From Chloranthus sessilifolius (taxonomy: Eukaryota; Streptophyta; Magnoliopsida; Chloranthales; Chloranthaceae): a stretch of 64,000 bases of DNA. The position numbers and the translations under genes are program-made. The notes under the pieces were generated by a model, which saw only the letters and a list, made by a program, of their open reading frames with translations, ran no database searches and was not told where the DNA came from. Positions 48,154-54,279 of the stretch are shown here, piece by piece (positions within the stretch are counted from its first letter, which is position 1; every line of letters begins with the position of its first letter). The stretch spans positions 6,112,328 to 6,176,327 of the forward strand of contig CM037586.1 in assembly GCA_021018995.1 (NCBI GenBank). Reading direction: 5' to 3'.

Positions 48154-48617
48154 AATTCCATATATGCTTAAATGAGAAGGGTCTCATCTAAAACATATAT
48201 GGAAGCTTACTCACTGTTTTGCACTCATTCTGGCGGCCTCTTCTCTATGCTTATACAATAATATCTGTTCATCACTCCTCTTTGATAAATCTTTCTTTCA
48301 ACTGAGTGAACATTTTTGTTACTCTTGATAAATACTGATCAGTATGGTGTATGGTTCAGGCCATGGCGCAGGTTGGAGGCTTGGTGATGCTGCAACCCGA
48401 AGTCGGGGGCTCCCGTGAGAACTTCTTCTTTGCAGGGATCGACAAAGTGAGGTTTCGGAAACCTGTGATTGCTGGGGACACCTTGGTTATGAGAATGACA
48501 TTGGTGAAGTTGCAAAAACGCTTTGGAATCGCAAAGATGGATGGGAAGGCTTATGTTGGGGGCGAGGTGGTATGCGAGGGCGAGTTCTTGCTGGCTACTG
48601 GGACTGTGGGTGAATGA
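19660..48617 (+). CDS. FabZ: Plastid 3-hydroxyacyl-[acyl-carrier-protein] dehydratase (FabZ), four exons
   Basis: Exons 19660-19921, 20019-20079, 20181-20325 and 48360-48617 join to 726 nt, i.e. 241 aa plus stop, with phases matching at each junction and GT/AG at all introns. Residues 1 to about 85 are Ser/Thr/Arg-rich and low in acids, fitting a plastid transit peptide. The hot-dog core follows: [56 protein letters not shown] and [19 protein letters not shown]. The catalytic pair is His142 (PGHFP) and Glu156, spaced 14 residues as in bacterial FabZ. It dehydrates 3-hydroxyacyl-ACP to trans-2-enoyl-ACP in the plastid fatty-acid cycle. The gene has no frame damage, but intron 3 is about 28 kb and full of transposons. 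Confidence 0.93.
20019..20325 (+). CDS. FabZ: FabZ exons 2 and 3 (20019-20079, 20181-20325) with catalytic residues
   Basis: Exon 2 (61 nt) follows a CAG acceptor and ends at donor GTATGT. Exon 3 (145 nt) follows TTTTAG and ends at donor GTATCA. Exon 3 carries both catalytic residues; its last codon is the active-site Glu, so the giant intron begins directly after it in phase 0. The intron between the two exons is 101 bp. Confidence 0.9.
22843..22940. repeat. 49-bp tandem duplication in FabZ intron 3
   Basis: Two copies (22843-22891 and 22892-22940) share TTGGATGCTAGACTGGTCCC and CCACCCCAAGTG, differing at a few positions. Confidence 0.9.
23021..23059. repeat. Short perfect hairpin
   Basis: GCAAACTTCACC (23021-23032) and GGTGAAGTTTGC (23048-23059) are perfect 12-bp inverted arms around a 15-nt loop. 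A further AAACTTCACCTG follows directly, so the arm is present three times. Confidence 0.8.
23942..25037 (-). repeat. 3' LTR of the gag-bearing element
   Basis: 1096 bp, clearly alignable over its whole length with the LTR at 28296-29325. It has a palindrome-rich patch (24733-24892) with several CGCTCGAGCG-type words, upstream of a TATAAAAGG on the minus strand near 24600. Confidence 0.85.
25400..25745 (-). pseudogene. Integrase C-terminal remnant in the gag-bearing element
   Basis: The minus strand reads [12 protein letters not shown] (with a frame break), then [15 protein letters not shown] and [15 protein letters not shown]. This matches the tail of Ty3/gypsy integrases after the catalytic core (the ...NAYVLELP...STFNVEDL type). 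The core itself is missing, so a large internal deletion removed most of pol. Confidence 0.65.
26083..26779 (+). mobile_element. Diverged solo LTR of the family seen at 57317-60182
   Basis: The segment starts TGTGACG and shares many blocks with the LTR at 57317-58088: GGCCATGAGGGC, GAACAGTAAAGTATG, GTGGGCTTG, GTGCATCCGGGCC and the CCACGACCACCTTCC area. It ends near GTTGCACA. No matching target duplication was found, so its ends are approximate. It interrupts the THES-repeat part of the host gag. Confidence 0.7.
27175..27216 (-). other. Zinc knuckle codons of gag
   Basis: [14 protein letters not shown] fits CX2CX4HX4C exactly. It identifies the surrounding frame as nucleocapsid. Confidence 0.85.
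28280..28291 (-). other. Primer-binding site (initiator Met tRNA type)
   Basis: The minus strand reads TGGTATCAAAGC, one mismatch from the common plant PBS TGGTATCAGAGC, four bases inside the 5' LTR end. It would prime minus-strand cDNA synthesis. Confidence 0.8.
28296..29325 (-). repeat. 5' LTR of the gag-bearing element, with TATA and palindrome cluster
   Basis: 1030 bp. On the minus strand a TATAAAAGG box lies at 28937-28945, about 380 bp from the LTR start. The CTCGAG/CTTGAG palindrome cluster at 29078-29180 lies 130-240 bp upstream of it. Shorter than the 3' LTR mainly through small deletions in the palindrome patch and near 28870. Confidence 0.85.
29684..29904 (-). repeat. 3' LTR of the copia element
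   Basis: 221 bp, starting TGTTGGTG on the minus strand after the polypurine tract and ending AATTAACT. Same ends as the 5' LTR. The expansion of a TA run explains most of the length difference. Confidence 0.85.
29905..30341 (-). pseudogene. Copia RNase H end with an internal tandem duplication
   Basis: The frame reads [20 protein letters not shown] and [13 protein letters not shown], then repeats nearly the same block ([35 protein letters not shown]) before the usual end [10 protein letters not shown]. The DNA duplication has a period of about 144 bp (30082-30225 and 30226-30352). RNase H would remove RNA from the cDNA hybrid; the duplication keeps the frame, but upstream parts are broken. 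Confidence 0.85.
30724..30990 (-). pseudogene. Copia RT C-terminal piece
   Basis: The minus strand gives [20 protein letters not shown], then [35 protein letters not shown] and TYAVNVV. This is the thumb/connection part of copia RT. The palm with the YVDD motif, normally just upstream, is missing: sequence jumps to the region after integrase at about 31015. Confidence 0.85.
31065..31356. repeat. 146-bp tandem duplication in the copia spacer
   Basis: Copies at 31065-31210 and 31211-31356 share GAGCAATAGG and AGATCCATATTGAAGGAGGG-type blocks with only a few differences. It lies between integrase and RT coding parts. Confidence 0.9.
31605..32475 (-). pseudogene. Copia integrase relic
   Basis: C-terminal integrase reads [58 protein letters not shown] and MNVTFF. 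The core appears upstream in pieces at 32373-31922, such as [12 protein letters not shown] (the D of DNGTEF) and [12 protein letters not shown]. Frameshifts separate the parts. Confidence 0.85.
32478..32999 (-). pseudogene. Copia protease and pre-integrase region
   Basis: The frame contains [12 protein letters not shown] (catalytic Asp in DSGA, 32820-32843), [31 protein letters not shown] and, near the end, the [11 protein letters not shown] stretch of the pre-integrase domain. Protease would cut the polyprotein. No gag zinc knuckle precedes it, so gag is deleted or unrecognisable. Confidence 0.9.
34080..35051 (+). pseudogene. LINE ORF1 (DUF4283-type RNA-binding protein)
   Basis: The 323-aa frame has the DUF4283 pattern: [20 protein letters not shown] (about 82-101), [20 protein letters not shown] (around 128-147), then [20 protein letters not shown] and ELEWGKRV. 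This protein is thought to bind LINE RNA and form the ribonucleoprotein. The frame opens at ATG 34080 and stops at 35051. A further ORF1-like tail, [15 protein letters not shown], lies in another frame near 36135-36180, so ORF1 is probably shortened by frameshifts between 35051 and 35969. Confidence 0.7.
36267..39930 (+). pseudogene. LINE ORF2: endonuclease, reverse transcriptase, zf-RVT
   Basis: The start at 36267 gives [12 protein letters not shown], the APE-type endonuclease, with GLQETKW and [13 protein letters not shown]. The final motif is SNH, not SDH (36933-36941). RT follows with [37 protein letters not shown] and [20 protein letters not shown], but the catalytic box is YAND, not YADD (38333-38344). 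The C-terminus has [19 protein letters not shown]. Stops at 37278, 38249 and 39730 and frameshifts near 38070 and 39440 inactivate it. The family makes a target nick and copies its own RNA there. Confidence 0.9.
40068..40086 (+). other. 3' UTR hairpin of the LINE
   Basis: GGGTAG and CTACCC pair around a 7-nt loop (TGTCTTG), just after a CT microsatellite and about 54 bp before the poly-A tail. It matches the hairpin at 12710-12728. Confidence 0.6.
40798..40809 (-). other. Primer-binding site of the copia element
   Basis: The minus strand reads TGGTATCAGAGC, directly abutting the LTR end. It is the standard initiator Met tRNA complement. Confidence 0.9.
40810..41100 (-). repeat. 5' LTR of the copia element, with (TA)n expansion
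   Basis: 291 bp, starting TGTTGGTG and ending AATTAACT on the minus strand. A TA microsatellite at about 40928-40982 occupies the place of a short TA run in the 3' LTR. The terminal pair is TG...CT, not TG...CA, in both LTRs. Confidence 0.85.
41106..42100. other. Intron sequence without a recognised feature
   Basis: This AT-rich stretch has no protein match I can support. Because the receptor-kinase fragment starts just beyond it on the minus strand, its downstream (transmembrane/kinase) exons were looked for here and not found. Confidence 0.4.
42100..43000 (-). pseudogene. NIK-like LRR receptor kinase gene fragment (extracellular exons)
   Basis: Minus-strand blocks occur in gene order. [10 protein letters not shown] with a GTAAGT donor lies near 42884-42960. 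[16 protein letters not shown] and [18 protein letters not shown], then a stop, then NLEYL with a GTAAGT donor, lie at 42640-42800. [17 protein letters not shown] is near 42320-42375. [16 protein letters not shown] is near 42150-42215. This is the leucine-rich repeat ectodomain of LRR-II kinases (NIK/SERK type) with exon breaks where that family has them. A stop, a weakened first block and the absent kinase domain show it is a decayed fragment, antisense to FabZ. Confidence 0.7.
43681..44430. repeat. 368-bp tandem duplication with embedded 30-bp minisatellite
   Basis: The unit starting AACCTGACGATGATTTCT occurs at 43681 and again at 44049. Each holds three to five copies of a 30-bp word (GATGATTTCTAACCCGATAG plus CCAACCTGGC); the second unit has one extra copy. 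The minus strand is open across the minisatellite, giving 10-aa repeats ([10 protein letters not shown]), but this is most likely fortuitous. Confidence 0.9.
43685..45289 (+). mobile_element. Lone LTR with 5' minisatellite and 368-bp tandem duplication
   Basis: It starts TGACG, ends CGTCA, and is flanked by CAACC on both sides (43680-43684 and 45290-45294). From the TATA box (TATATAAGG, about 44679-44687) to the end it aligns with the LTRs at 23942-25037 and 28296-29325, e.g. GTGCATTGCATTTTG-like, GTTTGGTGTGAGGCCA, GCCCTAGCAAGG and the GGCGTCA end. Its upstream part is different and contains CGCCCAGGCGAG palindromes. The left CAACC lies in a 30-bp repeat that occurs several times, so the exact left end is less sure than the right. 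No internal element remains. Confidence 0.75.
46395..46680. mobile_element. Foldback MITE, best-preserved copy of its family
   Basis: GATGATGGAGATCGTGTTTC, GAGAGCATGGCGCACC and TTTTTTATTCCATGTGTCAC on the left are mirrored by GTGACACATGGAATAAAAAA, GGTGCGCCATGCTCTC and GAAACATGATCATCATC on the right. It forms a nearly perfect hairpin of more than 250 bp. Other copies lie at 14549-14865 and 7470-7545. Confidence 0.75.
46574..46823. repeat. 125-bp tandem duplication of a MITE arm
   Basis: Copies starting CACATGGAATAAAAAACTGA at 46574 and 46699 run to the common end GTAGGTGCACAC. They differ at only a handful of positions, so the duplication is fairly recent. Confidence 0.9.
47264..47420 (+). 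mobile_element. Extremely truncated LINE-like insertion (157 bp) with perfect TSD
   Basis: The insert ends in eight A's and is flanked by perfect 10-bp repeats GTATCTTTGT (47254-47263 and 47421-47430). Its body resembles the LINE 3' UTR in layout: GGTAGTTTCTCGCTACT and TTTGGGTTGCTGCCTTGCTG echo the hairpin region of the two larger LINEs. It was made by LINE-type retrotransposition. Confidence 0.7.
48103..48148. repeat. (TA)n microsatellite
   Basis: About 23 TA units, 210 bp upstream of FabZ exon 4. Confidence 0.95.
48360..48617 (+). CDS. FabZ: FabZ exon 4 (C-terminal half)
   Basis: It follows the acceptor GGTTCAG and reads [36 protein letters not shown] and [20 protein letters not shown] to a TGA at 48615-48617. 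It continues exactly from the catalytic Glu of exon 3 in phase 0. Without its distant partner it would look like an orphan FabZ fragment. Confidence 0.92.
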   Translation, partial: AMAQVGGLVMLQPEVGGSRENFFFAGIDKVRFRKPVIAGDTLVMRMTLVKLQKRFGIAKMDGKAYVGGEVVCEGEFLLATGTVGE

Positions 48618-49047
48618 TGTGCATCCAAGCATCCGTCCCCTTTCGCATCATCATAATCTATCGATCACTTGCATTTTCTTCCCTTTTATTCAATCAAAAT
48701 TTCCTTAATTTTCGTGAAAACCTTTGTTCCCACCTTTTGAAAGTTGTGGGTTTCATGCCAAAAACCTGTCTTCATGAATAAGTGGATTAATTTATAGATT
48801 CTTTTGGTTGAGCTTATGTTCTGTTGGATATCTGTTTTCTCTGGGGAAGCTTGTGAAAGTTCCTAAAGACAGGTGCAAATTACTTCATTAAATATTATAA
48901 ATATAGAGCCCTGGTGAAGCCATTTGTGAATATTCACAAGGAGCCATAGCAGAAGGAGCCACACCACAAGCACCACATTATTATTGCATTAAAGAAATAA
49001 TCGTAATAAAATAAATTTGCACGCATGCTTTGGCCTTTGGTCATCGT

Positions 49048-49390
49048 AGCTAGGGGTGCAAGAAAAAACCGAAAACCTGAAACTGACCCAAAAACTTGCC
49101 AAATCCAACCGGACTGAACCGGCCAGAACTGATTCGATATCGATCCGATTCCGGTTCGGTTCGGTTTGGCGAAAACTGAACCGCTTAGGTAGGATTAGAA
49201 AATTGAAAAAAATCTGAAAAACTAGCTTAAAGTATAAAAATAATTAAAAAAAATGAAACTGACCCGAAAAAACTGAAAATTTCGGGTTTCAGTTCCCCCC
49301 CCCCCCCCCGCCACCCCAAAAGAAAATGGAAACGAAACCGAATCAATTCATTTTGGTTCAGTTCCGGCTGAACGTCGAACCATGATAATT
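49048..49390. repeat. GGTTCGG/CCGAACC-rich dispersed repeat
   Basis: Begins CTAGGGGTGCAAG and is rich in CCGGTTCGG-type words. It includes a C14 run near 49297-49310. It resembles 18630-18990 in reverse. Confidence 0.5.
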
Positions 49391-49490
49391 TTTATTATAT
49401 TCTATTTAGGATCATTATTCCATATCTTAATTGGGTGGGTATGATACTTGCATTCATGCATGAATTCCTATGTATACCAACAAGATTTTA

Positions 49491-49747
49491 GGGACATGTG
49501 AGATGTGAAAATGCAATTTAGGCCGTCTGATTTAAAGTTCATGATCTATAGATCTTTAGTGGATAAGATTGGCACGAAATATAATCTCCATTATGTGATT
49601 AAATATGGCCAAAGGGTATTATTGATTCAACGGTTGATAACAATAGATCATATGGTAAATACCGTGTTTTGCTTTAACTTATCCACAAAGAATCTATAGA
49701 TAATAAACTTTAAATCAAATAATCTAAATTATGTTTTCACATGTCCC
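49491..49747. mobile_element. MITE with TA flanks (Tc1/mariner-like)
   Basis: GGGACATGTGAGATGTGAAA at the left is mirrored by ATGTTTTCACATGTCCC at the right, and pairing continues inward (TTTAAAGTTCATGATCTATAG against CTATAGATAATAAACTTTAAA). The 257-bp element is flanked by TA on both sides. It has no coding capacity. Confidence 0.75.
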
Positions 49748-50394
49748 TAGAATACAAATTTTTTTTTTAATGATTGGCTGATGTTGGGTCAATGTTGTAT
49801 TCGAAGTTATACTTCAAGGATTTGATCTCCAAAGAGTTGGGTAGGGTGTTAACGTGATGAGCAAATCTTATGGCTTGGTATTAGATCAATGTTAATTCAC
49901 TTCTATATTAGATCAATCTTAAGCAAGTTGTCTAAATTTAAGTTCTTCTATATGAGCTTTAAGGCTGTGTTTGGGAATGGGATTATTCTTTACAGGCAAA
50001 AAGCAGCCCGCTTAAAAGAGTAGATTTAAATAAATCTTTTAAACATACTCAAATTCAGTTCTTACACTCCCAGAGTCAACAGCACTTACAACCAAACACA
50101 AACTAAACTAAAGTGTCCTGTGTCAGAACATAGAGCTGCCTTTTTCCTTGAAACAGCAATGCCAACTACAGACCACCTAAATTTTTTTATCTCATGATGT
50201 ATATTGAACTTGATTTTCAAGCTCCGAAATTTGGATGGGTTTGGTGGGACCGAGTTGCTACTGGAATCCATTTCGGTCTTTCAAAAGCCAGTCATATAAT
50301 GTTTTGGGTGGGGCCCATTAATTTAATCAGCCCAATTACATGTGACCCGTTAATCTATGCAACCCATTAGTTTGAGTGGTCCATTAGTGTGAAC

Positions 50395-53300
50395 GGTTAG
50401 ATATTTAAAAGTTTTAAAACTCGTGTCTTTTTGCAAAATTTGTTTTTTTCGAAAGAAGTATCTTTTTTAAAATGCATTTTTTAAAAAGAAATATCTTTCC
50501 AAAGTGGTGTATTTTTCGGAAGGAATGTTTGGAGCATCTTTTCAAGAAAATGGTGTATTAATACACCACTTGATTTTCTATTTAAAGAATCAAAAATCAT
50601 TATTTTCTAATTATAATAGAGTCTTCTTTATTCTCTTTAGTTCTATCTTTAAAGGTCTTGATCAGAGTATTCTTGCAGTATTTAGTGTTCGGATAGCGTG
50701 AATGGATTCACCAAATCCTTTACAAGAATGCACAATCGGTTTGCTGTATCCTGAAAACAGTTTGCCGGTAACCAGTTGGTGACTACTTTGTCGAAGTGGT
50801 GGGGCAAATATTGGTTTAAAGACGGTAATATTTCTCATGCCTCGGACCGATTCGCTATATTATTTCGGGTCAACATTTCACAATTTTTTCAATAATTTTA
50901 GACTATTATTTGTTAATTTCAAATGAATTATAGCGGAGGAATCGTGATGTCGAAATCTATCGCGGAGAACTATGGTGACGCGCCCATCTTATAGCAAAGT
51001 GATTGTCTTTGCACTTGAAATTCTCTATTTCATATAGAGAAGTACACCATAGAGTCGAAATCAGTGATGACTCGTCTGAGCGTACTGTTGGATTTGAGGC
51101 GACGTTTTAAATTTGAGTGGTTATTGTCTCCAGTTCCCACACATGGAAGTTTAGAGTGTGGGAATGTTATAGTTGGCAAAAGAGATACAATCGTTTCATG
51201 AAGTTTGTTTAAGTTTCCTTTCAGTAACGGGTAAATAGAATTTGACTTCATTTATTATTATTAATTTTTAATTTGATTGTGCCTTCTCCATGACATATAT
51301 GCAATTACGTTTGTTAGAATTTGTTTTGATGTTTGAAGAAGCACGGTACATGGTATTTCTTCTAAACATTAATTTTATAAAATATCTTATTAATTTAAGG
51401 ATTATAGAGGCATACCATTCCACTAATATGATGCATGCCAATCCTAATAATCAAGATGCTTAGAATCCTCTGGCGTGATTTTGAATAAATCAAATGTGCT
51501 AATGATGGGATGATTGTTAGACTACTTTGATAGATCCAATATGTGTATCATGTTGCTAAAAGTGGACATCAATGCTATTTCCTTATTATATATGTTGTGG
51601 GGGTTGACTCATTCAATGAGTAACACGAAAACTTGGTAAATCTTTGTTGAGATAAGATATAACATTCATGTGTTTAAATGAGGTCATATATGTGCGATTT
51701 TAATTAAATGATCGGATTTAGCTCTATAGTCATTGAGTGGCCTTGATCGATTGGGCATGTCGTTGAATCATTAGCAATGATAAAATGTATATGATTTTTT
51801 GGTAACATCGAGTTATTACCAAAAAGATTGGTATGATCATCTATAGATGTTCAAATAATTCTGATTAGATTATCATATTTATTTTATAAAATTTTAATTA
51901 TTTGCTTTAAGAAACATGATTATTTCGTTTCAAGCATACATAAAACTCTGACATCTTGCATAACATGAATGTTCTATTGCTTTGAGTTTATTGAAAAATG
52001 AATTGAGTATAAATGTTAAGAATTATCTTAAGAAGATAATAGATTTAGATTTAAAAATCTAAATTGTTTGAAGATGATTTTCCTTTAATAAAGGAAGTCA
52101 TGATTTCACAAGAGATATTAAGAAGTCACTATAAATCTCATTGCGTGTATTGTTCGTACAGTCTCGCAAGATATGTTAAAAAACAATTATGAATCTCATT
52201 GAGTGTGTTGTATTGAAATAGATAGAGAAATGAAGTGATTTAAGAGTCAATTGTTAGATGTACTAATAAAGATTAAGTCAAAACTTCTGAATTTTCTATG
52301 AAACTTGTTTCTTTGTCAATGAACAAGAAAAAAAATGATATGTGGTTCCAGGCAGAAATATTCGAAGAAACACTTTATGTGCTGATAACTATAATTATGA
52401 TCAATTATGGAAAGTATTAGTTTAAAAGAAGAATCTCGATAGGATTAAAATAATTTTCCCAAACAGTCACTTACGATGGGAACCCTACCTAATATTTGTT
52501 TGGTCAATGTTTGGCTTCAAAAGGGAAGAACAAGTCGTAAATCTGTGACGGATAAAGGGGCACTACACTGATGAGAATTAAATTTTCATAAACATTCCAA
52601 GAAGAATAGTGTTTTACCTGTAATGAATAAGGGGAGGTTGAGCATTGCTCTTAATAGATGCTATAACACAATGTATTGAGATGTTAAAGTTACAGGTGCA
52701 TCTCTTATAAGTCTACCTATTTAAGTGTGAGGGTGGATCTGCTTTCAATGAGACAATGTTTTATCTTATAAACGCTTATAAAAATCAGGATACTAGCCAA
52801 GGATCAAAATTTCGGCTGAAATTACTGAAATTTCGGTCTAAATTATTGGTTTTGGTCCCCATTGAAATGAAATTTTTGACCAAAATTTCGGTCTTTTTGG
52901 TATGGGGATCAAAATTTCAGCCGAAATTTCAACCAAATTTTCGATTTTTGGTTTTGGTCATGCTCGAAATCGAAATTTTGATCCTTGGTACTAGCATAAG
53001 GCCTAAATGTGCTAACTTATTTATTGAATACAAAATATATGAAATATGTGCGTGAAATAGTTCTGATTTGTAGTATAAGATTGTTAGTTCAAGACTTAGT
53101 TTTACTAAAAATTTTGACAAACTTTGAGTTATTTCCACTAAACTGAAAATTCAAGTATGTAAGACATTTCCATTTATGCATATATTTCTAGCTTTGCTCT
53201 GATTTAAAACTTTTAAATAGTGGGAGATTGTTAGATATTTAAAAGTTCTAAAACTTATGTCTTTTTCACAATGTGTTTTATCAAAAGAAGTGTCTTTCTA

Positions 53301-53691
53301 GAGTGCTATGTCTTTTTCGAAGGAATGCCTATAATATCTTTTCAAGAAAATGGTGTATTAACATATCACTTGATTTTCTATTTAACGAATTTAAAATTAT
53401 TATTTTCTAACTACAATGGAGTCTCCTTTCTTTTTTTTGGTTATGCCTTTAAAGGCCTTAATCAAAACGTTCTTGCAATATTTAGTATTCGGATAACGTG
53501 AACTGATTCACCAAATTCTCACAAGAAAACACAATCAGTTTATTATATTATGGAACCAATTTATTAGTAATTTGTTGGTGACCACTTTGTCAAAGTGGTG
53601 GAAGCAAATATTTGCTTAAAGACAATAATATTTCTCGTGTCTCAGACCGATTTCATATATTATTTCATGTCATCATTTCACAAATTTTTCA
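50395..53691 (+). mobile_element. Non-coding LTR retrotransposon derivative (LARD-like)
   Basis: Two diverged LTRs (50395-50891 and 53229-53691) share TTAGATATTTAAAAGTT, AAGAAAATGGTGTATTAA, TTGATTTTCTATTTAA and the end ATTTCACAA.TTTTTCA. A purine run AGTGGGAGAT precedes the right LTR, fixing plus orientation. The 2.3 kb interior has no protein match and no recognisable tRNA primer site, so it is a non-autonomous, decayed element. A 192-bp MITE lies inside. No matching target duplication was found. Confidence 0.7.
52797..52988. mobile_element. MITE with 18-bp TIR and TACTAG duplication
   Basis: Perfect inverted ends CCAAGGATCAAAATTTCG, flanked by TACTAG on each side (52791-52796 and 52989-52994). 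The 192-bp interior is made of AAATTTCGG words in both senses. It sits inside the LTR derivative and is therefore younger than it. Confidence 0.8.
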
Positions 53692-53975
53692 ATATTAATG
53701 CAACCAATTCATTGATGCAGCCCATTAGTTTTAGTTTCATGCAATCTCACCATTTTTTTTGCAGCCCGCTCCTAAATGACTCATTCAATTTAGGGAAAAT
53801 TAGAAAAAAAGTGACTCGTTGGAGAAAGTTTGTATATTATAAGACTTTAGAAATTTTTAGGAAAAAAAGAGGATTGACACACGTTCCAATGTCCCTTAAA
53901 AAAACCATTCGATGCATGACACAGTGATTTGAAATTATAAACAAGGTCTTCAAAAAGTCACTTGGGAAGCATAAA

Positions 53976-54275
53976 GGGGTTTGGTCAGATCCTACCAAGT
54001 AGGACCCGAAATCGGGTTCTACTTTATCTCTCACCATCCACGTAGAAGATATTTGACGTTAAGGGGAATCTTGGAAATCATAAATGCTTGTTAGAGAAAT
54101 TAAAGGAGTAATAGCGAGAAGGTGATGTAGAGAAGAGAGAAGGAGATAGCCACCCGTCTCTTTTCTTACGTTGGGGTTAATTTGTGGAAACCAATAAATT
54201 GGTGGGAGAGAAATTAAAAGAGTGAGAGAGAGAAACTAATCTAGAGGAGAGAGAAAGTAAAAAATCTGTCAAATC
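53976..54275 (+). repeat. Left TIR of the Mutator-like transposon
   Basis: About 300 bp, inverted match to 63475-63805, ending in the CTAGAGGAGAGAGAAAGTAA region. Confidence 0.88.
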
Positions 54276-54279
54276 ATAT

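Larger units (their letters stand above)
20326..48359 (+). other. FabZ intron 3, about 28 kb, transposon-filled
   Basis: The intron runs from donor GTATCA to acceptor GGTTCAG. Roughly 20 kb of it is identifiable mobile DNA: an LTR element at 23942-29325, a copia element with inner LINE at 29684-41100, an LTR at 43685-45289, and LINE/TIR sequence at 45475-47420. A receptor-kinase gene fragment lies at about 42100-43000. The unassigned parts (20330-23936, 29331-29678, 41106-42100, 43000-43680, 45295-45470, 47431-48359) show no gene. No alternative FabZ exon was seen inside it. Confidence 0.85.
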
